From contig JBAIZL010000005.1 in assembly GCA_036971475.1 (NCBI GenBank), positions 171,387,886 to 171,451,885 of the forward strand: a stretch of DNA of 64,000 nt, given 5' to 3'. The stretch is from Prosapia bicincta (Eukaryota > Arthropoda > Insecta > Hemiptera > Cercopidae). The notes beneath the pieces were generated by a model that was given only the letters and a program-made list of their open reading frames with translations, searched no databases and was not told the origin of the DNA. The position numbers were made by a program, and so were the translations under genes. Shown here in pieces: positions 11,648 to 24,100 of the stretch. The first letter of the stretch is position 1. The number at the start of each line of letters is the position of its first letter.

Positions 11648-12482
11648 TGATAAACCTCTTTACAGACCTATTTATATATAGTTAGAGACTAAAGCAATGC
11701 GTTAAACTCTACTAACATTTAATTATGTAAATCTTACGATAAAAAAATTAATCGAATAATGAGGAAGTAACAATTTAACAAAAATATATTTAATTACGCC
11801 CGTATGGATATTTCAAAAACCTTGTCTATTTTCAAAAAACCTCTTTAAAGGATGAGATTTATTTCTTTAATTCTTCAAAGTAATGCTTACGAGATGTCGT
11901 GCTTAGGATTTTGAAGTAAAAAATTTGATGATGAGAAGGTAAGTGAATATGCTTAAGAATTAATTATGTTTAGATATCTAATTTTTTAAAATCTTATTAT
12001 TTGAGTTCGTTATTGCGGTTGTAATTATATTAATTCTACATTATCACACGGGTCATAGAATTTTGTTAGTAAATTTTTACATTAATTAATTTATAGATGA
12101 ACCTGTAATCAAAAAATATTGTAATACGGTGTTGGTTAGATAAATTATCCAAGTTTAGTTTGTAAAAAAAATAAGTTGGAAGCTGATATTTAAAAAAGAA
12201 ATACTGATAATAATCAACCATTTTGCCATTTTACCCTCAACAGTATCGACGTTTCAGCAAAGCCGAAATGTTTCAACAGCATTCATATAAATGTTTAGAC
12301 GAACCTCGAACAAACATTGTATTAAACGATTTGTCTTTCCTGTTAAAATAATAATGAAAATACTTACAAACAACAATTGTATAAAACTAACTTCACAGTA
12401 ACTATAGTCCTGCTATTACTCCAAGTGGCATGCGACTGGTGCAGGATTAAACTAATAATAAACCATACGGATGTTTTTGGAG

Positions 12483-12563
12483 AGACAGGATAGAACCGCG
12501 ATACCTGTGCCATACAGTATTAAGGAATGTGGCAAGTACTACGATTCAACCGCCTAGGCGACG
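12483..12563 (-). repeat. tRNA-like SINE head
   Basis: Minus strand: box A-like region CGCCTAGGCGGTTGAATCG and box B-like CGCGGTTCTATCC (plus 12488-12500). Arranged head to tail with the next copy about 60 bp away. Confidence 0.55.
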
Positions 12564-12619
12564 TTTGACCACAGGTGCATATGTCTTGGGCTAAATGACA
12601 AATCACACGGAAATTTCTT

Positions 12620-12697
12620 CGAGCTACAGGGGATCGAGCCTAGGATTTTAAGGTCAGTATATATGTACTCTGATAATTGACTACTCAGCAGCTAGAG
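12620..12697 (-). repeat. tRNA-like SINE head
   Basis: Minus strand: TAGCTGCTGAGTAGTC as box A-like sequence and GGCTCGATCCCC (plus 12629-12640) as box B. Same orientation as the neighbouring copy, but diverged from it, so they are separate insertions or old duplicates. Confidence 0.55.
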
Positions 12698-14459
12698 TTA
12701 AACTATAGGTTCTTAACACTTGTAAGCTTTGTCTGAATATAATGGAAGAAATAAAATAAGAAATATCTTTAAGTGTTACAAAAAAATCCTTTTTTATTAT
12801 ATTATCCTTTTTAATTAGGCTGTTTCATTGTTCCTTCAGTCTTATTATACGTTATAGTTAATCTTGTTAATTATAGTTATAATTTTGTTTAAAAAACTAC
12901 GTAATATTGACTTTGTTTTTATAAAATTGTGTCTGTTAGAAAGATTGCCAAAGTAATATAGAGTATTTAAATTATATCTCAAATTAAAAAAAAAAAAATG
13001 GGAGCTAGAGAACTCAAACCGCAGTAATTAATTATAAAATTTGGTTTAAAAAGGCTTCATCGATAATTTTTGTCAAAGACTGTACCAACTTAAAATTTAG
13101 TGTTGTTTTGAGCATGTTCTTTAAAAATATATTCTAAACAATAAACTACTGGCTTTAATTGCCGTTAGCCATAACTAGTGGTTACAATTTTAAAAATTGG
13201 ACATTTTAAAAAACATTCATGAAATTGTACAAATTGAAGGTTTCTCTACAAAACACCACTATTTTATGCTACATGAAATTATTACAGATCATGTCTGTCT
13301 TACAATATAGCAATAACGCATTTGGAAAATATAGGTATGGTTATAAAATAAAGTTATAACCTTATCGACTGCAGCAATCGGTTGGCTTACGTTATCAACT
13401 TCAAGTCTACATTATATTAGGTTGGTAAATATTTTCTAAAGTCAAAACTAACCTGACATTGCATCTATACTGGTAATTTAAAACAGCTTAATAGTAATCT
13501 AGAATAAAATAATACGATTTTTCTTGAAGAAATAATTCATAAAGGAATGTAAGTCTGAGGTGAGGTTATGTTTGTATGGTGATTTAATGTACATTTCAAC
13601 CGCCATTTATAGTTTGTAACATCTAAATCACTTGTTTCTTATTTAAAAAAATATTTTTGAGTAACGTATGTGAATATGAAAGTCAGCGTTGATATAATCT
13701 ATTACAACATAAGCTGCCATTACACAGTACTTTATGTACATATGGTACAGTCTTTTAGACATCAGAAAATAAGAAAAAAGAATAGAACTTGTAATATTAT
13801 TTAAAACTGGAATATTTCAAATGTGTATACAATTGTGTAGTTTTTGCTATCCTGTTCTACTCTTATGTAAGTATAGAAACATACTTGAACGTATGAAGGC
13901 GTTTATTTCTAAAGAAATTAGTTCCGGAGAGAAAACACGTTTTAAAGTCTATAATTTTTTCAAACTGATGTTGATTTTACTAGTATTGTCTTATTTTGGG
14001 GGTAGTATTGTCCCTTAAGTGGCGGTAGTTTACAAGATTTATGAGCTTTTGGAGTAATGGTGTAATAAGATATATTGAAAGGACATTCTTTGTATGATGT
14101 GCGAATAATTTTCTACTTTTAAGTGTACTACTACATAAAACGTGACAAAAATTAGCTTTTAAAAAGTATAATTTTAACGAAAGTACATACTTGCTTAATA
14201 GATTTGTTCAACCTTGAGAAGGTAATGTTATTCATTTTTTAATTAAATAATTAATTATATTCGCATTAAGGATTCTTTCTATTGCTGATTTTAAATCTCT
14301 CGTAATTATGCTTTCGAGCCTGATCATGTTATAAAATCTCCAAATTGAAGTTATATTGAATAAACTTTGTGTCGTTTCAGTATTTCTCAGAGGTTTATCT
14401 TGAATCGCAACAGATTTTAAAATAATTAAAAACATACACACAACTCACAAATTAATCAT

Positions 14460-14600
14460 TTATTAACTCATACGAGTTTCAATGACCAAGTCATCATCAT
14501 CAGTGAGTGTTATTACTACAAACTCTAACTTACAACTAATGTGAAAGTAAGGTTACACTTCCGTATTTATACAGTAGGCGTTGCCACGCCCACTTGTCAA
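14460..14600 (-). mobile_element. Penelope-like terminal motif (tentative)
   Basis: On the minus strand a TATAAATACGG box (near 14570) is followed about 70 nt later by CTGATGA (plus 14495-14501), a small hairpin (ATGAC-TTG-GTCAT), GAAA (plus 14477-14480) and a second hairpin (AACTC-GTAT-GAGTT). CTGATGA-hairpin-GAAA-hairpin is the layout of the hammerhead ribozyme core found at ends of Penelope-like retroelements. The third stem is not evident, so function is doubtful. No reverse transcriptase was seen nearby. Confidence 0.3.
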
Positions 14601-14619
14601 AGCAACATTTATTAACCCT

Positions 14620-16501
14620 ACTTTGAACATGATACATCAAATGGAAATTTTGGTAACAGATTTGTACGTCACTGAAATGTTGTAACTGATAGACAACATT
14701 CTTCTTCGTTTTGGTTTATAGTGGCACTTTTATGTTAGCTTATAAAGTGGCACAAAATTAGACTTTATTAGTGATAGAGAAGTCAAATTCAAATTTTCAG
14801 ATATAAATGTTCCACGTTTACTTTATCCTGCCTAAGATGCGAAGGTTAATTAATATTAATCATTCCTGACTTTTATAATATTTATTTTAAGTAAATGTTT
14901 TTTCAACTTCTAAGTTTTTAGTTTAGTCACATCGGGACTAAATACTTAATACTAAATAAAACGCCCCTTGTCGTGGCTTCTCCCGCACTCTGATAAATGC
15001 TCTTCTCTCTAAACTTCAGGGACAAATCATATTTACAAGAATTCTGCATTTTTTCTTACGGCTTAGTATCTGACTCTTGTGGAAATCATTAATGTGCATT
15101 GGAGAATGTTGGCATGAAATCATCTTCAGCAACCGGCTTTTCACTGAAGGATTATGTACTCAGTTAAAATAAGTATTCAATACAATTATTATTAAAAACT
15201 TTCTAATTTATTAATATATTTATGACAAATTATAACACGAAAACTAACTTACACTCCTAAAACAAAACTAAACCTTTTTACTGATTCAAATCACAAAGAC
15301 CACGACAAAAAGTAGCAAATCTATCTCAGATTTATACGACACTATATTGTTTATAACTCTCTGTTAAGGCGAACATGAATATTGCCTTCTTATGTATTAC
15401 GAATAATGTAAGATAAAGATCGAAAAGTCAGGCGCCATCACCCACATTAGGAACCACCCTGCGTTATAAGTTCTCCATTAACAACATTTTTACCATACCG
15501 TTTATTTTTTTTAGTAACCTGATTAATTAACTTAATTTGAAACAGCTATTCCAAAGATTACAGCTATTCTATTCAATAACTTATTACCAAATTGCCTGAT
15601 ATTCTGTGTTCAGGCAACAGCCAAATGGAACAGTTTCATCTATGACAAATAACAAACAACCTTTAAATTCCTTATCCCGCTTCTACATTACCAGACGAAG
15701 ATCCCCTCCAAATTTCAAGTAACTGTTATGGTGCGTTGATTATAAATCAGTAAGTTAGGAAATATACTTTTATAAATATAGACAACAGATAATAGAAAAT
15801 ATTTAAAACAGTGTAAAATTGTAAACTACATTCATGTGAGATTTATTATTAGTAACAAGAAGTTCTGGTGCTAAAAAATAAGCGCATGCACTTTGGTTGT
15901 AAGTTATTATTTTGAAAATAAAACAATTTTCCTTTTGGATGGATTTTTTGTTCAAATTGAGTTACTATTTTATACTTAAACACATATTACTTTCTTATTA
16001 AATAGTCAGAGTTGACAATGGGACATATTTCCATGAACGGTTGTCCTCATTTAAACCAAAATTAAGTGCTAATGTAGGCAAGTGTTTACATTAAAATATA
16101 CGCTAAAGAGAGTAAGTATGCATTCCTTTTAAAAAGGAAAATAAATAATATTTTAATATTCCTCTCGTTATTCTATCCGTCAGATCGTAAAGTTATTTCA
16201 GGGAAGATGCTCTCTCTTGGAGATTTCCCCTACTTTCTTATTTCAGGAGATCATTGTCTTATTATTACACCTATGTAACTCCATCTACCACTCCTTTTCA
16301 TCCTTCTTACAAGTGGGTGTAGCGGGTAGTAAAATCTTCACGACCCCAAGGACGTTCATTCAGGCACACCATTAAGTACTCGAGGTACGTCTCGTCTTGT
16401 ATCCTATATACAAGTGGGTTTTATGTCCCTATCTTCATGACTATCTATACTCACCATCCTTTTCTATCTCCGAAGGCGGTATCACTCTTTCTGAATGTCT
16501 T

Positions 16502-16567
<66 letters not shown>

Positions 16568-17170
16568 GATTAGAATTTAGGATCTTAGATTTAGCTTTTG
16601 TCAAATTAGTAAGAACTAATCAGCAGCCCTTTCTTAAAAAATAAAATTTAAATAACTTCTAGGAAGATATTTTTAAAATTTTGCCCAGCTGCTATTCTGG
16701 GACATAAGGAAATAAATGCCATTTTTATTAGGTATTTAAGACTATTTGTCTTATTATATGTACTATTATAGTGACATTTCTTAAAATTGCTTCTCTGCTC
16801 TTTGTTATTTAAAGAAAAACTTTTATTACAATAAAAATTACCTAATAACCTTAAGATTTTATGGGCCTATAAATTTAATATCATATCATGTAAACCTAAA
16901 GTTTAAAAATACTTTATTAGTAATATTTTATTTCAATAATTATATTATTTTTTTTTAGAAAACTTACAATGTCTTTTTAAATTTATTCCTCAGATATTTC
17001 ATGCTCAAATAAATTTTCAAAGTGAACCCTTCGAACAGAACATGTTTAATTAGGGTCATACTCTTAAATATTTACAATGTAAATACTATGCTACTAGAAG
17101 AACCGCACTATCTTGTTGCTTTTTGTCTCATGTAATTAATTAATTGGAATGTACAGTTGTACTTGACTTC
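14620..17170. other. Intergenic region without visible genes
   Basis: AT-rich sequence with a TA microsatellite at 16508-16564. I see no coding signal or recognisable element elsewhere. Confidence 0.45.
16508..16564. repeat. TA microsatellite
   Basis: About 56 bp of pure (TA)n. Confidence 0.95.
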
Positions 17171-17172
17171 CC

Positions 17173-17319
17173 TCACAATTCTTTAGTTAGATCATGTTTT
17201 CAGCAACCATGTTGGCCTCATTAGTGATGATTCTTAACTGTATAGACTGATATACGAGTGTAGATTAATCACTGATGAAAGTTGCCGAAAATATGTTTTC
17301 CTTAAAGAATTGTATTGTG
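17173..17319. repeat. Imperfect inverted repeat (foldback)
   Basis: The left arm (17173-17230) and right arm (17266-17319) are imperfect reverse complements of about 55 nt. Matching words include CAATTCTTTA/TAAAGAATTG, CATGTTTTC/GAAAATATG and GCAAC/GTTGC. The right arm reads CTGATGAAAGTTGCCGAAA, a layout seen at Penelope-like ends. Probably a short non-autonomous element. Confidence 0.5.
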
Positions 17320-18609
17320 ACAAGTTGTGTAACAGTGTATTTAATCTTACTTACTGACGTCTAACTTATCACTAATATGTTTCTGCTAGGCTGTAAGTAA
17401 ATCTGTCCAGTATCATGTGTTCTGTAGCAGATAGTTTCTTTAGTAGACCTATTCCTGAAGATGACACGATAGTCAGCGAAGAAATTAAATCTTTATGGAT
17501 GATACTAGAAAATTATTGTTCTTGAACTTTATCAAAACCTGGATAATTTGTTTTCTATTATTTTTCTTTGATTGCAAATTCTTCACTGTGTCTCTTCCTT
17601 TTTGTTTTTGATAAGTGACTTAATTTAGAAATATTCTTAGTTATTAAAAGTATGTTCTTCTTGTTTAAAATTAATGTATTTTTTTAGTCATGTTTCTGAT
17701 ATTATACTGTTGAGACAATTCTTTTTTACGTAATTTCATTTTGCACATCATTGGAGTTTATTATTATAAATTTTCTAAAAATTTAGTTTTCTAGAATTTG
17801 TATTCTAAAACATTCTGTATTTAACTTATTAGAAATTTATATTCGTTAAACATATAATATGTTTTCCGTAAATTTATTTCACCCCAGATTTCTCAAACAC
17901 TGCATCTATGATTCCGCAACGCATATCTAATGTTTTAAGTAAAAAGAAATAGTAACAACAATAATAATAATAATACAGAAAATACCACTATTTATGCTTC
18001 ATTAATTTGTTTCAAAACGATCTTACTTCAAAGTTAAATTGGGTTCACATTTCTTTCACTAACTGTAACTTCCTATGGAAGGCTGTTCAAGCACACGCTT
18101 TTACGACCTTTTTCTCAGTTAACTTAACTGCAGAATCAGTCCCTATGTCTTTGTATTTCTTTTGCTTTACTAATCACAAGTACATAACAGAGAACTGTTA
18201 CTGGATAAATTAAAAGAAAGTGAAAAAAATGGTACCAATTCCATGGTGCATATCGATAAATGTATGAACTTCAGAGTCTTATAGATATAAATTTTCAATG
18301 AAAAATAAGTTTTATAATGGTTATAAAATAAATCTTTCAGTGAAGGAAAACACTTTATTGTGAAAATCTTAGACAATCAAAATGCTGAAAAAATAAACCT
18401 CGTATTGCAAAACACAAAAGTTTGAAGTGTTATAAGATTGCTAAAGAATAGTAACAGTTAAATTGTAAGTTTAAACTTTTATGATAGGGTAAGATTTTAT
18501 GATTTTAATAAGCTAGTCCTACGCTACTTGACTTTTATAATAAAAAAAAAATATATAGTAATTTATGTTTTAAAATATTTTGAACCTATAAATTACAATT
18601 ATATTCGGT

Positions 18610-18846
18610 TTACACCACCAATACAAATGATGTTAATAATTCCGTTAGAAATGACTTGCTCTACCCGCTCGTCGGCGTCACTCAACTTTCCGTCCAGAAC
18701 CAGATCAGTAGTTGCACATTTCAAAGGAAGTAACCGGATAAAGGAGTAGTTGGTCAGAGCAAGCCAAGGTATCTCGGGCGTGGTTCGCAGCTCAAGGTCT
18801 TCGTCTTCACCTTGAACATTCCGTGACCCGCGTAATTCTGCTCACG
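18610..18846 (-). other. G+C-richer open frame, unassigned
   Basis: A minus-strand frame of about 78 codons with no ATG, read through a segment clearly richer in G+C than its surroundings. It is acidic and soluble-looking, with EDEDLELRTTPEIPW and DLVLDGKLSDADERVEQV. It lies downstream of cuticle gene B on the same strand. It could be an orphan exon, a decayed transposon frame or chance; the plus strand is also open over part of it. I recognise no family. Confidence 0.2.
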
Positions 18847-19192
18847 CGCTCTTGGAATCGATCCAGACAAACCGCTTTCAGTGTTATGTTATTGTACTGT
18901 AACAGCCATTATTAAACTGCTATGTTTCCGCTATGCGAAGCCTTGCTGGTTGTGAATAAATTACTGTTTCTTACGCTGTCGGTGTTACTTGTGGAGTAAG
19001 TGCTTTACATACTGGCAACTGGTCAACTATAAAGCAAGGACTCTGACCACTATTCTTATTGTTAACATAATAATAACTTTTGAATTATAAAACTAACCTT
19101 TTGATTTATTTTAAAACAGTTTCCTACCAACACTGTCTTCTTCACATCTCTTGCGTGAAGAACACAATAGAAAGGAATGTCAAAAATTTATC

Positions 19193-19317
19193 TTTATTTT
19201 TTGTTAAACAAAAATTCTTTTAAATATCTTTTAATATCTTGCATAATCTATTCATAAAATCGGGGGTTTAACATTTTAAAATAATATAGCTCATGTTACT
19301 TATTTTAATATTTTATT
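19193..19317 (-). terminator. Candidate poly(A) signals of cuticle gene B
   Basis: TTTATT (AATAAA on the minus strand) at 19312-19317, about 70 bp past the stop, and another at 19193-19198. The nearer one is well placed. Confidence 0.5.
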
Positions 19318-19386
19318 ATAAAATATTAAAATTACGTATGGTGGGGATGAGGGTATCTACAAAGGGAATAGGAATCACATTTAGAC

Positions 19387-20103
19387 TTAATTCTTACTGA
19401 AAGTGTAACTGAAGCCGTCCGGAGATCTTTCCAAATTTAATTTCCCTGGAGGATAAAATCTGTGTGGTGCTGGAGTTGTAGTCCTGGCGTTCCACTGAGG
19501 CTGAGGATTTGAGTTCCATTGTTGCTGAGGTTGTGGGTTATATTGTTGTGGCTGAGAGTTGTATTGTTGTGCGGGAGGATTATATTGTTGTGGCTGAGGG
19601 TTATATTGTTGAGGTTGAGGGTTGTATTGTTGGGGTTGTGGATTGGAATTCCATTGTTGAGGTTGAGGATTTGAGTTCCACTGTTGTCTTTGTGGGGGAG
19701 GATTGTTGTATTGTTGATCGTTATAGTTGTCGTTATCCAATTGTTCCCAGTTAGTGTTAGGGGAGTTGTACTGAGGAAGGGGTGTGTATAGAGGTTGAGG
19801 AGCTACGGGAAGTGCGGGGGCGGGTCCTACGGGAATATCATCACCGGAAGCCTGGAATCCGTTCTTGCCCGCGACATACGTGATGGTCCGTTTTTGTCCA
19901 GAAGGATCTACGTAGCTGTATGAACCGCGACGGGTGCCATCTACATCAGACTCTTCCTTGAACTCTACGCCATCTTCTTGTTTGTAGGCAGCGCCGAATT
20001 TACCGTCTCCTGTCAGGTACCTGGCGTCGCTCAAGATGGCCGCGTTCTTTGGATCGTTCTGATACTGACCCACTGACAAGGCTACTAGTGCCGATAGCAA
20101 AAA
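19387..20103 (-). CDS. Cuticle gene B, terminal exon: RR-1 cuticle protein with QYNPQP repeats
   Basis: With exon 1 this encodes a secreted cuticle protein of about 242 residues. The exon follows a TTTGTTTGACAG acceptor (minus strand) and opens FLLSALVALSVGQ, the hydrophobic part of the signal peptide. The RR domain lies at about residues 35-95: YLTGDGKFGAAYKQEDG, then RGSYSYVDPSGQK, then YVAGKNGF, then GDDIP. Then comes a P-rich linker and a tandem low-complexity region (about residues 142-213) built of QQYNPQP and QQWNSNPQP. The C-terminus is PPGKLNLERSPDGFSYTF, a conserved-looking tail also present in other arthropod RR proteins as far as I recall. The RR fold binds chitin; Q/Y/N-rich repeats probably give cohesion or cross-linking, which is inference. 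No ATG exists at the 5' end of this exon, which fits a split signal peptide. Stop TAA at 19387-19389. Confidence 0.9.
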   Translation of the reverse strand, partial: FLLSALVALSVGQYQNDPKNAAILSDARYLTGDGKFGAAYKQEDGVEFKEESDVDGTRRGSYSYVDPSGQKRTITYVAGKNGFQASGDDIPVGPAPALPVAPQPLYTPLPQYNSPNTNWEQLDNDNYNDQQYNNPPPQRQQWNSNPQPQQWNSNPQPQQYNPQPQQYNPQPQQYNPPAQQYNSQPQQYNPQPQQQWNSNPQPQWNARTTTPAPHRFYPPGKLNLERSPDGFSYTFSKN

Positions 20104-20840
20104 CTGTCAAACAAATTAATATCACTGTAATAAGATTTTATCATAACAATCATGACTTACTTTTGTATTGTATTTTTTAAATTTTAAATCCAATAATTGT
20201 TTTATAGTACCTAAAATGACAATCTTAGTTCATTTTCTAAGGTATATTTTAAAAACTAGTGAAATAAACAAATATGTATGTTCCTTATTTTAGTAGATAA
20301 TTAATTCGATTCTCTGAGTTGCTATAACTAAACAAGTTGAAAGAATCAAAAAATATTTATTTTTTCATTTTCTTAAAAAAAAATCTTACGTTTAGAATTC
20401 TCACACACGCAGTGTTCCAGTATACTTTAGCCTTTTAAGTGAATTAGCCTTTAGAAATTATTTAAATTATATGAAGACGCATGGAAGGCACATTAGTGGA
20501 TTAAGAATTCGATAGCTGAGACAAGCGGGACCGTGGTGTTTCCCTTAAATTATATCTGCCCTCCATAAGGTTTATTCAATATCACCACAAACTCTCATGC
20601 TCACTCATTCTCGTCATATGTTACAGTCTACATACTCCGTTATTCCGTCTAAGTGAATAAGTAATCCCTATTCATTTTCTAAAACAATCGTTTAAGAAAC
20701 GTAACGGCATAACAATTCCTTGACAGTACTTTGATTGCTCCGTAAACAAGAGGGGAATATAAAACATTTTGGTTGCTTTTATACATTATTGTATGTGATT
20801 ATATTCGTAATTTTATACGTTATAAGATATACTTATCTCC

Positions 20841-20936
<96 letters not shown>

Positions 20937-22394
20937 TATTTATATTTTTATTCATATAAATTACACGTCGATGAATTTTATTGTTATGAAAAACGTTCTA
21001 TGAACTTAAAAATTACCGTCAAGTATTTTGGTTTTTCAAAAATATTTTGTAACCTCGATAATTAATTGTCATAAGTCTGAAATATATTTGAAGTTTGGTT
21101 ACACAATACGGAAAAAATGTACGCAGCGTTTTGGGTCAGTCTAGAACCACATGAGTTCTGAAATTTGTAGAATATTGATTATTTATGTAACACATTTAAA
21201 ATTACAATAGAAAAGTTTTTTTTAAAAATTATTTACTACAATGAAATGTACATAATTTAAAATTATTAAAGCAACTGGGGAAATAATATTTTTAACTGTA
21301 AAAATCATAATTACTTACATTACATATATAATTGCATTAATAAAAGACTAAAACACTGCATCATTTTAAACTATTATTTCATTTATCAATTGTTAAGGCG
21401 TTTAGTTTAATTGTTTATTTCTTTTGGTAAGTAAATAATTAAGAAATATCTTAAAACGATACAAATAGCTAAATTAAATTACATTTAAATTTAAATGTCT
21501 CAGCCATTACGGAGGAAGGTAAAATCTTCAAGTATATGTTGTGCAATGTATTTTTAAACAATTTTAATTGTCTAAAATAAAAATAAAGTAGCAATTATTT
21601 AGGGCTTATTTGAATTAAGAGCAAAGTTTGTAAATGAATTTACCGATCGCAATTTAAATGTAAATGTTATGTAAGAACAATCATTTAATTTAGCTGAACT
21701 TTATTATGAAATAATTTTTATACTTTTAAAAAAATAAAACCTTCCCCAAAGGGGAGAGGAGTAAAAATGGTATTATGAGGGGGGAAGAGAGGTTAAATTT
21801 AAAGCTGCCCAAGAAAATAAGAAAAAAATAGAAATAATGTTTTTGTTTAATATAATGTTAAACCAAATAGCTTTAGGTTCATTTTTTGTTATAACAATTC
21901 TTGAAAACAGGCATTTTAATTATTGTTATTTAAATTGTTTTAAACAAAACTTTATTATTGAAATAAGAAGTTTTGAGTTTTAATACATTAGAAGTAAATT
22001 TCATTATTAGAGCAAAATTATTATACTGATTTTATTTGTAATGGTCAATTCTACTAGCGTCAATAAAAAAGAATTTTCGCTTAAATATCTGAGTTTACTT
22101 TAAGTCTTTTAATTATATAAACGAATATATTAGGTCTAAAAGTTTATTTTGTACAAACGTTAAGATTCAAATTCTTCACATCTACCCCAATTTTATAATC
22201 ATAAATAGTTTGTTCCTCAATATACATAAAATTAAATAATAAAAATAATTTTAATTGCAGGTACAACAATATATAGTAAAACAAAGAACTGATTCACCTA
22301 TATAAAATAATAATAAAAACTGTTTCTAAATGTTTGAAATACTAATTTTACAAATCCTTTATATTGTATATACAGTTATAAAATGTGTACTTAC
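20104..22394 (-). other. Intron of cuticle gene B
   Basis: About 2.3 kb from the GTAAGT donor (plus 22389-22394) to the acceptor at plus 20104-20106. It is very AT-rich, with a CT/TA microsatellite at 20838-20932 and no gene. Confidence 0.7.
20838..20932. repeat. Compound CT/TA microsatellite
   Basis: (CT)n at about 20838-20890 runs directly into (AT)n to 20932. Overlapping ORFs are artefacts. Confidence 0.95.
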
Positions 22395-22406
22395 AAGCCT
22401 GTTCAT
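22395..22406 (-). CDS. Cuticle gene B, coding exon 1 (four codons)
   Basis: On the minus strand ATG AAC AGG CTT (M-N-R-L) is followed by a perfect GTAAGT donor. Phase 0 joins the acceptor before 20103 to give the signal peptide start MNRLFLLSALVALSVGQ. Exon length, phase and promoter spacing are the same as in cuticle gene A. Confidence 0.82.
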
Positions 22407-22464
22407 GGTTGCAGATTGCAGCAGGGGCGTTCCCGTATTGTTAAGGTTTGTCAGTTGCTAAGCT

Positions 22465-22472
22465 CTTATATA
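22465..22472 (-). promoter_or_regulatory. TATA box of cuticle gene B
   Basis: TATATAAG on the minus strand, about 60 bp upstream of the ATG, inside a sequence of higher G+C than its surroundings. Start of transcription is expected near 22440. Confidence 0.7.
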
Positions 22473-22479
22473 CAGCGAA

Positions 22480-24100
22480 TACAGTATCCCGGATTGCCTT
22501 GAGTCAGCAAGGCCAGCCTTGAAAACTTCTCCAATCAAATTTGATTTTATACAGTTAAAGTAGTGCTTATATTACTAATCGGAAACCTATTATTACTGTT
22601 ATTACTAGTAACGCAAGATGAACTGGAAAACCTTTTAGCATTTCCGAAAGTAAATAAGTTAAAAATGTTAAAAATGTAAACACATTTCTAAAAATTTACA
22701 AAGAAATTTTATTTGGATCAAGTTATTACTTTTAGATAATAATAACATTCAAACATATTTCCGTATTATATAAATTGGCTTAGTCAATGATGCAGTTCTA
22801 CGTAAACGTTTCAAAACCTAATTCAGTGTTATCCATATAATAAAAAAACTCTTAAACAATTATGTGTCTTGTCTTGAAAAACTTTATTATTTTCTAAATA
22901 CTCACTTTACATTTTGAGATCTATACTAATATTAAAATAACTTTTTAACGAGTTTAAAAATAACAAAGGTTGACACAGACGTCGAGTGCCAATTTGTGTA
23001 ACTAGTCGCTATCTAAACATATACTGAATTTATCAGTAAATAAATAATTTAGGTAGACACATAGTGTGGTTTTATCTAAACTCAATGGTCTATCTTTAAA
23101 ATAAGATGATTTTTAGGTACATAAATTATATATTATGTCGTGGTAAGAGGGTGTAATAAGGGATAATATAAATAACAAGTAGGAATTTATACATTCCTTT
23201 AGGACCAGGAGATAAGATGTCTATGCTTGCTTGAGCAGGATATCTTCTCAGAAGTATCCTATTCTAGACTACGATCCCGAGGCTCTTCTCACAAATCCGT
23301 TTGTTACTCAAAGAGTAGCCTTGCTTGTTTGTTATTACAGATTTTCTACATGAAGATGTCTTAGTTTATATAATTTTACTACAAATATAAAATACTGTTT
23401 TGTGTAAATATCTCAGTTAAGCAAACAGAGTAGAGTGACAGCATTGTTATTTATTTTGTAGCACTAAGTAGAGCTGTGAGTATGATTGATACCGCCTATG
23501 AAGGAAAGGAAAGTATTGTGTATGTAGGTAAGATCAAAACAAAATCCCTATACCCGTAGATAGGGGTCATATTGTGCCATGATGGGTGCAGAACCTGAAT
23601 GGGAAACTCTTTAGAGAGGTTATATATGACGCAGCTACTTTATATAAAGGTGCCTATAGACTCGTTACATATTTTGGAGTATGGTAGGACTAAGGAAAGA
23701 GCACTGTAGGGAGGACAGGAAAAGGAATGGCATCAAGTGAGCAGGATTGAGGGTGGAGGAAGGTGTCTCCACGCTGTTCCAGAAGCGAAATTAAACGGTA
23801 GAAATGAGAAGAAAGATATTTCGGATGGGTAGCGTACGTAGCCATATTTACTAAATAAAGGACAGATCGTCTTATACTCAAGTACCAAAGCCGGCAATTC
23901 TTTTGTTGCCCATTTGTCCAAATTCGAAAATTCGCAGTAGTTTACCTGGATAACATGAGAAAGCATAAAGAACCACGAAAACAGACATTTGTGGTAGTGG
24001 TTACTTAAGAGTCACATCTATGATAATTAAAATTCTGCAACGAATAATCAAACTACAAAACATTTATTGTATTAAACACGGGTTAATAATTGATGAAAAA
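22480..24100. other. Upstream region of cuticle gene B
   Basis: No gene is visible. Two overlapping minus-strand ORFs at 23690-23966 share no recognisable motif, and the sequence around them (from about 23455) is somewhat richer in G+C. Possibly an old repeat. Confidence 0.35.

Larger units (their letters stand above)
11650..14450. other. Intergenic AT-rich region with SINE remnants
   Basis: No gene is visible downstream of cuticle gene A. Apart from the SINE pair at 12483-12697 I see only AT-rich sequence and short homopolymers. Confidence 0.45.

Noticed and set aside
19509..19754. 81-codon plus-strand ORF
   Set aside because: Antisense shadow of the QYNPQP repeats of cuticle gene B.
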